A stretch of DNA of 64,000 bases from Membranipora membranacea (Eukaryota; Bryozoa; Gymnolaemata; Cheilostomatida; Membraniporidae): assembly GCA_914767715.1 (NCBI GenBank), contig OU612072.1:8618001-8682000 (forward strand). The letters are read 5' to 3'. The position numbers and the translations under genes are program-made. The notes beneath the pieces are model-generated. The model was not told the DNA's origin. It saw only the letters and a program-made list of their open reading frames with translations, and searched no databases. This document shows, in pieces, positions 1-14,500 of the stretch (the first letter of the stretch is position 1; the number at the start of each line of letters is the position of its first letter).

Positions 1-63
1 TCTAAATTAAAGTTTTATAGCAAAAGGGTATACACCTCACCTTGACTTTCTGTAAAATTCCAG

Positions 64-3000
64 GTGACACCTTCAAAATGGTTCTCACCATATATGCAGC
101 TGACCCGAATTTTGCACCACCATCCAGAAATGAAGTTCTGATATGCAACAGAAACACTAGAAGTGAAGAGGTTGGTATACTGTTTTGCGATTCGATGCGA
201 TACGGATTCATGCTTAATCAAACTCTGTCACAACTTGATTCATCCGATTCATCCGATGGTTTGATCGCTGTCTGAGCTTGGGCTCCGTTAATTGGCGATA
301 TTTAGTGTTTACTTGATTGACTGTAGCACAGTTAATCAGAAATAAGTCAGTAACGATCAGAAAGTCCATTATTTAGTTGTTATCATTATTAATGGGGGTT
401 TCATGTTTTAACAGCATTGAATTGTTATTATGAGTAAAAAAGAAAAAGGGGGCTGTTTATGTTACCACTGAGCATCACCTCAGAGTGGGTACATAATCTA
501 AGGAAAGGAGTAAAGGAGTCACACTTGTATAAACCAAGTGTAAAAGAGAGGTCTGTCTGGTACAGTGAAGTCAAAGTAGATTCGGTGATTCCTCGATGCT
601 ATTTCGGGGCAAGATATATTTGTAGGTCTCATTTCACCTCCAGACCGGTCCGACCAAGCAGAAAAAAAAAGAGAAGAGAAAGAAACTACACTGTCATTGG
701 TCGCATTTTATTGCCATTTTGCTATGTACTATTCAGCCTATTTAAAGTTGGATTCATATACTTATAAACACGCTGTTTGAAAGAATAGCGTTTGACATCA
801 GTGTTGATAGTGCCTTTGATGGCGCCTATCCTTGTGTGATGGTGGGAATGTGACACATTGACCATTTCCCCATTAACTGCAGCTGTACCGGTGATGATTT
901 TAAAATATAACTTTAAGTCAGCACCCTTCCTTCTTTCAAACAATGTTTGCCATCCGACTTCAGCCATATGGGCACTGATATGGTCACTACATCTTTTTTG
1001 ATATGCCCACCTAAAGGCTTTTCTGTTTATGGCCTCCATGACATCTATATGCTTACCCAAATGAGGAGACCAACCATGAGAGGCATACTCTAAGATTGGT
1101 CTGCAAATAGTTTTAAATGATACTGTTTTAGTCTTAGTTTTAGCTTTTTTTAAGTTATGCATAAGCATATGAAGCGTTCTTGTGGCTTTCTTGCAAATCT
1201 CTCTGATACGCTTGTCAAAAGAGAGGTGTGCATCTATTTGCACACCTAGGTATTTTACAAAAGAGACGTGTGATAATTGGGTAGCATTTAAGTTGTAGGT
1301 TTGGGAAGGGTCGTTGATGCTGGCCTGTGCCTGCCTCTCGACTCTCATAAATTCACACTTTCAGACATTCGAGCACATCTGCCAGGTGTCGGCCCATTTT
1401 GCAAGGTTATCTAGATCAGACTGTAAGTCGATTTCGTCCGCTTGTGTTTTGATTCGATGATATACTAGAGAGTCATCAGCAAAAAGTCTTAAGGTGGAGT
1501 TATTAATGCAGGACGGCATATCATTGATAAAAATGAGGAAAAGAAGAGGTCCAAGTACACTACCCTTGGGCACTCCTGAGGTTACATTGTGATGTGAGGA
1601 TTTTGCACCATTCACAGTCACAGAGAGTGTACGTTTGGACAACCAGCCTGATATCCAGTCTCATGTTATAGGATGTACACCTATCGCCTTAAGCTTTAAA
1701 GCTAGCTTCCTGTGAGAGACAACATCAAAAGCTTTAGAAAAATCAAGTACAGCAAGCTCGGTAGGGACATTTAGATCATGAGTCCACAAGTTCTGAGATT
1801 GTTGTTAAAAGTTGAGTGTCGCAACCGTGCCTTTTTCTGAAACCGTGCTGGCAGTCTGAAAGCAAGTGGTTGGTGTCCAAAAAGTTGTTGATGTCATGGC
1901 AAATTATATGTTCTAATACCTTAGATGCAATACAAGTCATGGATATTGGGCGGTAATTGAGAGGTGCTGTTCTGGAATCCTTTTTGTGAATAGGTATTAC
2001 GTTAGCCCGTCTCTAGTCATCTGGAACCAGACCCGTATCAAACGAGTATTGAAATATCATTGCTAAAGATTTATAAATATAATTTGCTAGTAATTTTAAG
2101 AGTGCAGAGGAAAGGCCATCAGGCCCAGCGCCTTTGGTCCTGTCTAGGGTTTCAAGTTGTCTTAGTACCCTTCTTGGTCAAATGATAATTTTAGTAGTCT
2201 GTTTTGCGATGTTGTCAATAGTTGGTGGGCATCTACCATCATCGACCGTGAATACTGAACTAAATGAGGAGGCAAAACATTCGGCAAGCTCTGCTGGTGA
2301 GTTTTCACTACAGCCATCAAGTTTTTTAATAGTATTGTTATTACCACGGCGAATGCTATGAATTTGAAAAGAGGTTTTGTATCGCCATTTTCTAGCCTAT
2401 CACAAATGTGTCTATTTAAGAATAAGTTGTAGTCTCTATTCATGAGAGTATTGCACAATTTGGATTGAGCAGCTAGTTTGTCCCTGTTTTCTTTGGTGTT
2501 ATAGATGATGCTAGTTTTATGCCACCTTTTTCGACGGGCAATCTCTCTCTTCGTTGCCATCGATAGCCAAGGGCCTGCGTTGGTTTTCCTAGTACGACTA
2601 GGAATATTTGCATTAGCGGTGCGGTGGATACAATTTTTAAAAGTTTCCCATACCCTGTCCACTGGGGCTTTGTTTTCAATAAGTTGGCATACAGCTTTCT
2701 CAAGATCAAAGCAGTCTACCATGATGTCTGGGATATTTGCTTTTTTGAATATATAAAATGGGGTGGTGTTATTATTCTCATTTGTATGGGAAACAGGGTC
2801 TTCTGAGAAAAGATCAAAGAGTATTATATCGTGGTCAGAACAACTTGGTTGGCTCGTTGGAGTGGAGAGGTCAAGGTTTGAAATGACAAGATTGAGAGTA
2901 TTGCCATGCCGATGTGTTGGGAATTTGACATGCTGCTGTAAGTCAGTGGAATCTATGAAGGTCAGAAATGATTCATGCATATGGATGTCTTGCCTTTTTT

Positions 3001-5553
3001 TTAAATTACATGTAGTCCAATCTATATCAGGTAAGTTGAAATCGCCAACAATGACTTGTCTGCACGATGATTCATTTTTGCACCATGTGATGAAGTCATC
3101 AACATTCCTAACTGAAGGCCTGTGGTAGTATACAGTAAGATCGAATGAAAAGCTGCCAACACTAGCAGCAATCGATAACAATTCACCTGTTTCTGCAGGT
3201 AAGACTTGGGTGACAACAATGTTTGAGGAGTCAAGAACGCCAATAAGCACACCACCTCCACGTCCTACAGAATCTGTGCGGTCTAACCTATACAGAGTGT
3301 AATTTATACATATTTCTTTATCAGTAATACAATGGATCAATTTGGCTCAGTTAGTGCGAAGATATCAGGTTTGTGCTGGTTTAGGGCAACTTCCAGTTGA
3401 TGACTCTTTCCACTGATACCATTGCAATTCCAGTTCATTATTTTAATTGAGTGCTTGTTATTCATTTTCTGCCTTCTTCCTACCTATGTAGTCAGAAAAT
3501 ATGTATTTATATTAGTTATTAGGATGATTCACTTTGAACAGTGGCATTCTTTGCAGCTGTAGTTATTGGTTCACCATTATTATCAATATTGCACCAAGTT
3601 TGGTTATCACTGGTGCGGCGTTGTAGATCACCACTACGAACTCTATATTTATTATCTGGAAATTTTTCAGCTAGTGACCTCCTTGCACGCCTCATGATGA
3701 ACTCTTTCTCTTGTTCGTCTTTGGTGAGGTCCAGCGTGGCAAACATTCCTTCTTTGTGTGGCGAATTCAGACTATTAAACTTACGAAGGAAATCTATTTT
3801 CATAACCTCAGTGTGAAATTGAATCTTGACTGGTCTGGATTTCGATTGGCCCTCATTTTGTTTCAGCGAACCAAGCCTAGGGATCCTAGTGGTGGAATTA
3901 GGGTGAAATAGGAGATAATTCAATAGGTTACATACATCCTTGTGGGTGTCAACCTTTTCTGAAAGGTTGTGCAATATAGCTGATTGTTTGCCCTCTAGTT
4001 TCTCTCTGGTGAGAGAATCCTGTTTTGCCCTTTCATCAAGACGCTTTGCAATGGCCTTGATTTCAGAACTATCTTCCTTAGATTCCCCTGTAACTTGAGC
4101 ATATGTTTTTGTCATTTTGTGGCTCTCTGTTACAATTTTTGTCAATGCATCTAGTTTTGTTTCAAGTTGAGCTGAGGAGGGTTTAACTCCTGGTCTATAA
4201 AAATAGTCAGGCAGCTTAGGTTGACACTTAAGACAGTACCATAGGAGTCCTGTCCTATTTATTATTTTAGTAAATTCTGACATAGTAGTAATATCCGCCC
4301 AGTCTGGTAAGCATGTAGAGTAGGTTGGCAGATAACAGCAGCTACATTTCAACGCTGGCTTTTTGGCAATGGCTCTGGTACATTTCTGACAATTGTTTGG
4401 GTTTGCTTGGATAGGTGTTATGCCAGGGCGGCTAGGGTTTGCCAGAGGGCTGCGGGTTCTCATTGGGCTGGGCATCACAACCTAAAGAGAGTGGTGTCAC
4501 TTCCCCACACTAAAAGTCACTAGTGCGGACTAGGACCCAACCAGCAAAGAGCAAGACTGTATGCTTTAAGAAAAACAAAAATGAAAATGTTTGCTCTATA
4601 AATGGAAAAAAAAAGAAGAAATTTAGAGCAGAGCTAGCAGAGCTAGCAAAGCAGAAGAAACCAAAGGCAAAAGAAGAAATTGAAATATCCTGGAAAAACT
4701 GCAGAACTGAACCACAGTAAGGAGGATTATAAATGTACCACCCTGAATGAAAAATGAAAATGTTTGCTCTATAAAAGGAAAAGAAACTTAGAACCGAACA
4801 GAACCGTTGCTCCTAGAGCTGGGAAAACTGCAGAACTGAACCACAGTAAAGAGGATTATAGTAAATGTGCTACCCTAAATGAAAAAGTTTGCTCTATAAA
4901 AGGAAAAGAAACTTAGAGCAGAATAGAACCGTAACTCCTAGAGCTCAGCCCAACAAGGAAAGAAGATAATTGTATGGGCAAACAACCTCAAGCAAAGCAG
5001 CGTAAAGCAAAGGCAAAAGAAGCAGAGAAACAAGTTGACTTGTATTTCTATCCTTGTCAAACTCGCAGCAGATTATTTCTTTAAAATATCTTAATTTTTG
5101 GACAATGGTTGATCACCTCTTGCAGGCCATACAAGACTCGGCAAAAATAGTATATAATACGGTAGCTGTGCATATTTTTCCTTTGGGATTTAGAAGTTCT
5201 TTTTATAAGTGCTGTTTTTGTATATTGCAGGTTAGATTGTTTATGAACAGGGCACTGTTTGATGATAAGTCATTCTACTGTATGGTGAACTGCCACTTGC
5301 TTAGTTTTGAGGTCTGCCGAGATATTGAGGACAGGCTAAGTAAGCTTGGCGATCACCCGGTAGAAAGATATGGGTTAGCGTTTATATATGCTGAGGAAGC
5401 CAAAGACGCAAGAATAAAGTCTTACCTAGACAAACATCTGACCAGAGACTCGCGACTAGATGATATGTCGAATCTCAAAGCCTATGTCAGCAGAATTCTA
5501 ATCTCCCGCACTCTTACTTGTGATTCCGCTGCTTCATGTGTAGATACTGACAG
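64..5553 (+). CDS. RNF213-like: RNF213-like exons 1-2 of window: segment ahead of the AAA+ core
   Basis: Exons are 64-170 and 5231-5553. The first starts after the acceptor at 62-63 in phase 1 and ends at a GTTGGT donor in phase 0. The second opens after TTGCAG at 5230 and ends in phase 2 at 5553. The joined peptide reads RSEE then VRLFMNRALFDD, which matches the conserved EEV-x-x-F-x-x-RAL stretch of RNF213 before its first P-loop. The segment is expected to be part of the N-terminal arm and linker; no catalytic motif is visible. The intron between them (171-5230) is mostly filled by an antisense LINE. An open frame runs past 170, but the homology breaks off there, which decided the donor. 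Confidence 0.8.
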
Positions 5554-8500
5554 GTTTGATTTTTGTCTCGATGCTTAAATGAGTTTTGCTCTGCTCACGT
5601 GCAGAAAGAGTTGGTCGAATGTGAATTGATACCTTGAGAGACAATGATATAGAAAGATTGACTAGTCTCTCAAATATCCTGTTGAATTTTGTACCCTAGT
5701 CATTCTTTGACTAGCAAAAAGGTCCCAAGTATTATCAGAATTGTGAAATGTATCGTGAAATTGTGCGGATTAATCACTTGTTGTTTTATCTCAAGCGCTC
5801 AAAACTTATTGTTAGAAAACATTTTAAAATTTGATCATTTAAGTGCATTCTCCCAACATCCTTTTATGTGCTTGCAATTGCTTGAATCAGAACAACCTAC
5901 CTGTATTTCAACCCTTCTACAGGTCATCCTCTCGGCTGATCAGATCAAAGCGTGCAGGAGTTGGAAAGTCCCTGCAGCACAGGAATATAATTGGAAAACT
6001 TCGTGTGAACAAGAACATCAGGGGCAAGGATGTAACGATACCTGTGTACAGAGAAATAGATACTGATGATATCATGAGCTCATTGATGGATACACTTGGA
6101 ACAGGATATGAGGATGGAAGTGACACTATCCACATAGATATTGCTCATGAGGTAATGTGCATCCGCATGCTGAAAGACAGGTAGCACAGCTATCACAATC
6201 ATCTATCAATGTCCATTATGCTTTTGACTAGATCAAGGTCTTCGAGTGGGCTCTGACTAAAATGAGAGTGTTAGCAACACCTCCTTGTAGTCTGTGACAA
6301 TTTGTTAGCACCATCCTCTTTCTACTGATCAATAGAGGGTAGGTAAATTTGACAAAACTTGATCAGGACTATTGTGACTGAATAGACATGTATTGCGGTA
6401 ACTGTAAATTGCTGAACAGGCTGAACACACTGAACAGCTGAACAGAATAATTTCTCAGACTAAAATTATTTTTTGTGTTCTTCTCTGTGGCTGACTCTCA
6501 CTTCTCAAACACATTCCTCCCAGCCAAATGATTTAATGAGTATAATGAGTCACTAAGTTCTTGTTGGCATCTAATATATTCGGTTTAGGGCAATCACTGA
6601 TAAGTATATTTTATGAATGTAGGATACATATCTAACCCTGAGAAGGCGTATGGCTATTCATGTATGGTTGCTGGACCGCATTTTTCATCTTTGATTGGCC
6701 CCAGCGCTTGCCTGAGTTTTTGAAGGTTGTTATTGGGACGACAATCATGCTTAATTTAAAAGCTGCAAGATTTATAGCTTTATTTATATCCTGACACAAA
6801 GCTTTATACTGATGGCATATCTTCACAAATAGCCCGCTATGCGTTTTACAACTGATCCAAAGATTAATATCATTGAGGGCAAGCAAATGAAGCAATCAAT
6901 GTACCAAATCTGACAAGATATGATGGTGTTTAGGAAACCAAAAACATTATTCAGCACAATGCCATCAGTGGTCCAGCAGAATATAAGGAGTTGTCCAGGC
7001 TTGTGCAAAATTAGCCAACATGTAAAGAATCAAAAATAGCAGCCTGAGAAATTCTGTTCAGCTGTTCAGTCCGTTCAGCCTGTTCAGCAATTTACAGTTA
7101 CCGCATGTATTGGTTGCAGGACATATCAATCCATATTTATAACAGAAATGTACTATTCTTTAGGTTGAAACAGGTGTTGATGAGTTTCTCTTCAACCTCA
7201 TTGTACTTGGCAGTGTTGCGAACTCTGATGGTCATGTGTGGCAAGCAAGGAACTCACAGTATTACATCATAGAGTGTATGCCATTCACAAAAACAGTATG
7301 TTATTAGCATGCTCTTTATAAATGTTCTATATGCTGTGTCGGACCCATAGAATATAAATACAGTACAGATAGAACATTGAATATTATGAAGATTCTTTAC
7401 ATTATCTCCCTACCCGCATTTTTCTCGCGTCGCCTGTGATATCAACACTGTAGTAAGGCTACACTATGATGAACAACTTCTGAGCCATTTCGACACACCA
7501 GTCTTGTCTTGTCTTGTCTTTGAGAAGGGGCTGATCGAGGTAACTCGAATCAACCTTGGTTGATTCGAGTTACACCAGTGAATGATGTGCAAGGACAAGC
7601 CATTAGTATGCATGATGTGTGTTCATCTTGGTAATGTCACTTGTCTGCTTCTTACTTAGGGCCTGGTGAGTTCCCATGAAGTGCTTGACCTACTCCCAAC
7701 GCTTGTATGTACAACACCTTCAGAATGTCTGCAGAACTACCTTCAGAACAGAAACCAAGCTGGTAATGTATTTAAGAGACTCATCTTTAATTTGATGTTA
7801 CTTTTACTGCCCATCCGGTGAATATCAAATCTTTATAATTGTTGTTCTATTTCCTCATCTCACCAATATCATGGACACCCTACCAAGACAAAGTGTTGCT
7901 TTGAAAATAATAGGAGTTTAGTGGAATTTGCTCTGTTGCATTCAGAGTTTGTTGGTTTTGACAATGGAATACTGAGCACCGATAGTTGGCAGATGGTTCT
8001 CAGAACATTGCATGCTGCATCTAAAGGAGATTTCTCAGTTCAAAGAAAAAACAACTTCACTCCAGCTGAAGCGCTACAGCTTGTGCTCAAGTATGTGTAA
8101 TTAGATTTCAAATATATTACATTACAAATAGTATATTATATGATATATATATTGTTGAATAGCACCATATGTTTTCTGATCAATCTTAACTACCATTCAG
8201 CTCAAATCCTTTCGTTGACTCGTGATTAACTTTTCGTTGCTGTGCTGTTTCGATTTTTTCAACCTTATAGGTACTGCGGGCATAATGACCCAACCTGGCT
8301 TGAGCTACAACACTTCGTGCATTTCCTGGGTGACCAGTTGAAGAAAGTACAGAAAAATCCCTTTTGTCATCATGAGGAAGCTCTTCCAGGATTCAAAAGC
8401 TTTGTGGTACAATTCATGATTTCAATGGCACAGGTATTCACAATTATCTATATAAATAACAATAGTATCAGTTGATCAAATAATGTAGTGAGCTCATTTA

Positions 8501-11500
8501 ATGCCTATCCTTGGTGATAAACAGATCTTGCTTTTTCATCTTATTATAGATATTGTCTGATTTCAGGATTTTGGCACAAGATCATTGAAAATAGCTGAGG
8601 AGACACCTGGTAAAAATCTGCAAGAGGTAGGAGCCTTTCCTTCAATTTTTTCTAATATTGACAGAAGTTAGTCTTGATAAGTTTCAACCTGCAAAGACTT
8701 GAAATATACATTGAATAAATATTCTTGAGAGAATAACATAGTGTTGTGTTACAGATGGGTGCTGGAGATGCATCCAAGTTTCTGCAACAGTTATCAATGA
8801 AGAAGACATGGGAGAGCTCAAACAGTCCTTACCTATTCTTTAATGAAGATGGCATTACCTTCACATCTCTCGGATTCACCACCACAAAGGGTAAGTCTGT
8901 TTTTGTGTCTCTTCAATTACATGACGAAAGATCGCGTGTTGTGATTTCATATACATAGTGCATCCTACATGCACACATACCCCTCAGAGACATTTTTGCT
9001 GTTGGTTATCCTCAATGCAGATATATGTAGCTAACTAGGAGATATTTTTAACATGGCTACTGCAGTTCTTGTTTGTTTAAAGATTGAGCTGACACAGCCT
9101 TTAATTTGCCAGATTAATAATCACCATGCTCAATCCACCAATTATTTCCACTCCGCTGCCATTCAGTGATGTACAGCAATACCTACTTTGCATTAATACA
9201 AAATTTTAGGGTAAATCTCAGAAGTATTTACATCTATAATGGGAATTCTCTCTAGGTTATGCGACAAATCGCATGGAAAAGCATTGGTATTCTAGTATTC
9301 AAATATCTAATCGATCTCTTGATCTAGGCCTTTAGTTTTTAAACCCTCAGAAAGTTCAGAGAAGGTATGTTTGATGTGTCTCAAGCCAGATGTTGAAGCC
9401 TCTGATCCCAAAAATCATTGAAACAAATTCACAAAGTCATCATGACCCATCATCATTAGCCATCATTGAACGTCAGGAAGTTTTCGGAATTCACTTACTT
9501 TACTTCACTTTTCAGAATTATCTCCACCTTTCTCCAAATTTTCTTAACGTACTATATGTAACAAATCCTAGAACATGATATTTATAGCCTGGAAAATTGG
9601 TGAACCTTTAAAAGTTGCCAACCAATTGTGCGACTGCCAATAACCTGTCACTCTCACTTCTTAAGAGCTGTCACCAATTTTAAATTTTGAACATTTTTCT
9701 GCAGATGGACCAAGCTACAGATTGTCTGGACATCGGATATCCACAGATCTCTTTCAGGGATTACGCCACAACAAGATGGAGATGTCAGAGACTTTCAACA
9801 CACTATCAAGGTAGGGATAATACTTTCCTGATGTTATTACATCATCTCATCTCATTGTGATAAATTTTCTCTAGTCATTGTTTAACAGAGATGTGGTTAT
9901 TGTAATTTTGTTTTTAAATGATATCCATCAATATTCTTAATTCCGCTATTCCATTTTTCTATAGGTCCGCCCAACTCGCAAAGCTACGCAATGTTATGAG
10001 TAGTGATATCAAGCATACAGCAAAAAAGCGAAGTCCCAAAAAATCCCAGACAGTAGACAGACCACTTTTTGCGGCCCGAGATGATCCCGATGATAAATAT
10101 GTGATTACTATGGACAATGCCAAGAAGATTCTAGCCATTCATCAAAGACTCAGGTATATAACTTGAAGCATGAATTAAATGCTGTCTTACTGCATATTGC
10201 ACAATAATTGCTGTGCCTTTGCTTCTTGTAACCCGTGAATAGCGGACTGTTCTTCATCTCTTTGGCTACAGTCAAATAACTCAGGATTTCTCTCTCTCAT
10301 TACTTCTTAGACAGGCAAAACTCTGCCTCATTTCTTGTGCTCCTGATGAGTACCATGAATTGCACATCACATATAAGCTCAACCTAGACTTGATTCATGC
10401 TGACTATTAAACAGATTAACTGATATCTAAGTCCGCTGCACCTCAAGGGATTGTATGGAACTGATTGCAACTGGCAACAGTCGGATGGGTAATTTAAAAA
10501 TGGAGTTTATTTTTTAGAGTAAACATCCCTGTCATTATCATGGGAGAAACAGGATGTGGCAAGACTAAGCTTATTGACTTCATGTCAAAGTTACAGATCC
10601 CAACCAAGCTGAAGGACACACTAACAACAATGAAGATTGTGAAGGTAGAAAAAAATTAGTTTGAGTTTTACAGGTGCGGTGTTTTTGAAGTTTTGCCTGC
10701 CTTGCAAAGATGTGACGCTTTTATGGATTGGCGCACCCAAGTTTTCAGTTTAGGATGAGACAAAATATGCATAAATTTTCAAAATTTTATGCTGTTCTGA
10801 ATGGGCACTAAAAACAGGCGCTGGCGACAGGTGTTGTGAGACGTGTGGCAGATGCTATGTGGAAGATGTCTTACAGCAAACCAGGCCTATACAGCATTGT
10901 TGTGAGTGCTTAAGGGGCTGCAGGAGTTCTGTGAGATATGTCCCATACGTAATCTGCCTCATGTCTTGCAATACCCGTCGCACATCGGGAATTGTATAAG
11001 TGTTGCATTGGACTAAGTAACTAATATGTGTCTTACCACGAAACATGGCTGCGCCAAAAATACCTCTACAATGAATATTCCATAAAATTTGCTACTGCAC
11101 ATACAGAAATTGACTTTTTCTGGAATCTGTAAAGAAGATGACTAGGAAATTTTAGACTAAAAATTATTAATAGCTTCAAAAATTTCCTAGTCATCTTCCT
11201 TACTTCTTTCGTCAGATCCATGGTGGCACCACAAAGGAGGACATTATCTCAACTGTATTGGAAGCTCAAGAGCTCGCCAAGGCAAACCAGAAAGTTTGCC
11301 AGACTTTTGCCAAGGATTATAGCTGCACTGAGGTAGCTATCATTTTAAATCTGTTTGCAAAGTTTCTTCTGCAAATCTACTAAATTCTATAGCTGGCCGT
11401 GGAAATGCTCAAGATCACATACTTATCATACTTAGATTTGCTCTCCCTTGCCTTGGCAACTTTCTGGAACAAACGTTGAAATATAAAAAAGTAGAAAATA

Positions 11501-14500
11501 AAACCAGGGCCAGTTAAGTATAATCTATCGAAGAAGTTCAGTTCATAGGTACATACAGCCATAGTTATTATTCATCTTGTTGCTCCTAGGTTCCTACTGT
11601 GTACACCATATTGTTCTTGGATGAGGCCAACACAACTGAAGCTATTGGTCTGATTAAGGAAATCCTATGTGACAGTAGGATGTGTGGAGTACCATTAGGG
11701 ACTGATACTGGACTGAAGATTATCGCAGCTTGTAATCCCTACCGTCGGTATGCTCTGTTGTTAGTCGACTTTTCTCAATCACATTAACCTATGTCTCGAA
11801 CAATAATCAAGAATGCAGACCAATATGACAACCACCGATTTGTGTTTAGTGACTGTGAATAACATAGCGGTCTCATACTAAAAGTGGCAAAATATGTAGT
11901 TGCTACTGTTCCACCCTGATTAATTCCATACAAAAAATATATGTTCAATGTATGAACCAGAAGTGAAGGTGAGAGTTTTACCCTGCTGTTGAGGGCGCTT
12001 ATTATTTTTAAGAAATTCACCTGATAATTTTTTCCATTTATTAGTGTTTTTTCATGGCCTCATATTTCCGAGTGATTTGATCCTTAAATATATTTGATAT
12101 ATATTATATGTTTAGACCTTACATTGGTGTTTGAAGCTTCGATCTATTAATCTCGTGATTATAGAATGCCCTCACTCATACTCACAGTCTTCTTTATAGC
12201 CACACACCAGCTATGATATACAAGCTGAAGCAAGCAGGACTTGGATACAACGTTGGTGAGGAGGACACGGCAGACAAGTTTGGTAAGTTTATTTCCGATT
12301 CAGTATTATAAGGATTTTGTTCAGCGAGCAAGGCTCTTAAATGTGTATCAAGCCAATATCCTAAGTATAAGCATACCATATTCTTGCTTGTGTGACAAAA
12401 AAAAGCCAATAGGATCCCTTGAAATAGTGGAGTGATAGATGGATGTAGAATATTTCTCTTGAATTTCCATAATGTTTAGCGCATAAAAAGTGCTCATTTC
12501 TGATTACTCAGAAGAAATTTTTCTATCCTCTGTTCTAAATTCCAATGTTTTCAATCAGGTCAAATCCCGATGAGACATCTAGTATATCGTGTACAGCCAC
12601 TCCCACAGAGCCTCTTACCACTAGTATGGGACTTTGGCACACTGCAGTCACATGGCAAAGAAGGGAATATTGAAAAGGAATACATCATGAGAATAATAGA
12701 GAAGTTCTTGGTATGTTTTAGGGTCACAGGTGCCATTGGAATGTTGGAACTCTTAATTCGGCCAAAATATTTTTCTCTGTGATAATAATAGGATGTTCAA
12801 CAATTAAATCCTGTCAGTAGAATAAGTCCCCTCATATTGAAGTGCTATGGTTATTCACTTTCAAGGAGTCTCAGGAATCCGGACTGAGGTTTACTGGAAT
12901 GGAGCAATGTGTAGCCGGGCTTCTCGCATTGTCCCAGGATTTTATGCGACAGCAAGAGGTAAGTAACTGATCATTTACATAGTATTTCCAGGAGATGGTT
13001 CAACTGTGCAACCTCAGTTAATTGATTGAATATATTATCTATTGTCATGACTTTGCTACATAGAAAACTGTAACAACAATGAGATTCACGCCCAACTCTG
13101 TTCAACCTTAGCCTCCTACATTTCTGTTTCATAGGATGAGTGTAGTTTCGTCAGTCTACGAGAAGTCTCTCGACTGCTGCACATCTCTAGCTGGTTTTAT
13201 GACCAACGACGATCACTTTATCCGAAAATGGATGAACTGAAGAAGAGACAGCTTTTAGAATCAAAGCGAGAACAGCCATACAAAGCGGTGGGTGAACAAT
13301 TATGTCTCTCATAGATCTTGAAAACGGTTTAATACTCTTGTGCAGTGGCTACATAGGTTTTCGCAATAGCAAAGTCATCCAATGAGGCTGGCCAATAAGT
13401 CTGTCCCTGCAGTCTTGAGAAGACTTATGATGTTCTGACGATCAGCATGTAACCAGTTTTCTGGCGTCATGGCTGATTGATGAGTCAATCAAGTGATATA
13501 ATGAATGGCTGATTGTCTTCTGTTTTTCCAAGACTTTTTGTCACTAAAAATTTACTCTCACTTTGTCAATTACTTTCACTTGCATTAGCAATGATACCCA
13601 CTCTACAACAATATAAAAAATTCTTTTCTTTATTTAGCCCACTGATGAAGTTCGAAGCTTACTCCTAGCTGTAGGGGTTACATATCTAGCCAGGCTGGAT
13701 CTCCCTACAAGAAGCAAATATGCCCAATATACATCTAGTTTTGTAGGAAAGCTAACACAGCATGCCGTCGGTGAAAACAAAGTCCTTCTCCAACAACTAG
13801 AACTGTGAGTGGTAAACAACATTTCCTTCAGACCAGGGTTGAAGTCAAAAATGAGGTACTTATCAATTGAACATCGCACTTTGGCACAAAGAAGCTTTCT
13901 GTATGCACTTTGCCGTGTTATTGACCATGATGATTTATTTGATGATGGTGATGTTAGATGTAAATTCAGCTAGGGCACTGTATTTTTGTAGTGATTTCAA
14001 GATTAATATCACTGCCCTATAGCTTCACTGGTTGACTGCTTTTGAATATATACATTTTGTTTACAAGGTGCCAAGATTACTTCATAGATGAGGTTGTTGA
14101 TCCTAGATCCAATGCCATCATAGCCAAGAACAAAGCTCTGAAAGAAAATGTGTTCATGATGATAGTTTGCATCGAAAACAGGATACCTCTGTTTGTGGTT
14201 GGAAAGCCAGGCAGCTCAAAATCTTTGTCAAAATCCCTAGTTCTTGATGCAATGAAGGGGGATCAGTCCAAGAGCAACCACTTCAAACAGATGAAAAAGG
14301 TATCGTATTGTTATGTTATGTAGTCTAAGTGTATAGTTATGATTGAATATGGAATCACTTTGTTTCTCTGTTCCTTACAGTCTTTCCTAAGGGATGTATT
14401 TTGAACAGTACAATTTAGGATGTTTTTTACAATGTTATTATTTTATTCACAATTTGATTATGACATATTTGCAGATGTCTTGATGTACAACCCTGAATTT

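Larger units (their letters stand above)
700..4975 (-). mobile_element. CR1/Jockey-type LINE in the first intron, antisense to the host gene
   Basis: A near full-length non-LTR retrotransposon lies on the - strand within the intron 171-5230. Reading on its own strand it has tandem 5' monomers (4581-4960), ORF1 (4478-3519) and a broken ORF2 (3437-722). Its ends are not sharp: I see no clear target-site duplication and place the 3' end near 700 only because ORF2 stops at 722. ORF2 carries several stops and frameshifts, so the copy is inactive. The C-terminal RT region (YLGVQIDAHLS, ICRPILEYASHGWSPH) is most like CR1-type elements; the clade call is tentative. Confidence 0.85.

Noticed and set aside
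459-767. 102-codon + strand open frame
   Set aside because: It overlaps the LINE end and has low-complexity Lys/Arg runs; no splice or homology support.
2134-3128. Several + strand open frames over the LINE
   Set aside because: They are shadows of ORF2, which reads on the - strand with clear endonuclease and RT motifs.
7881-7921. Upstream extension of exon 7922-8090, beginning near 7888
   Set aside because: It is open but out of phase with the 7762 donor; the TTTAG acceptor at 7921 restores frame.
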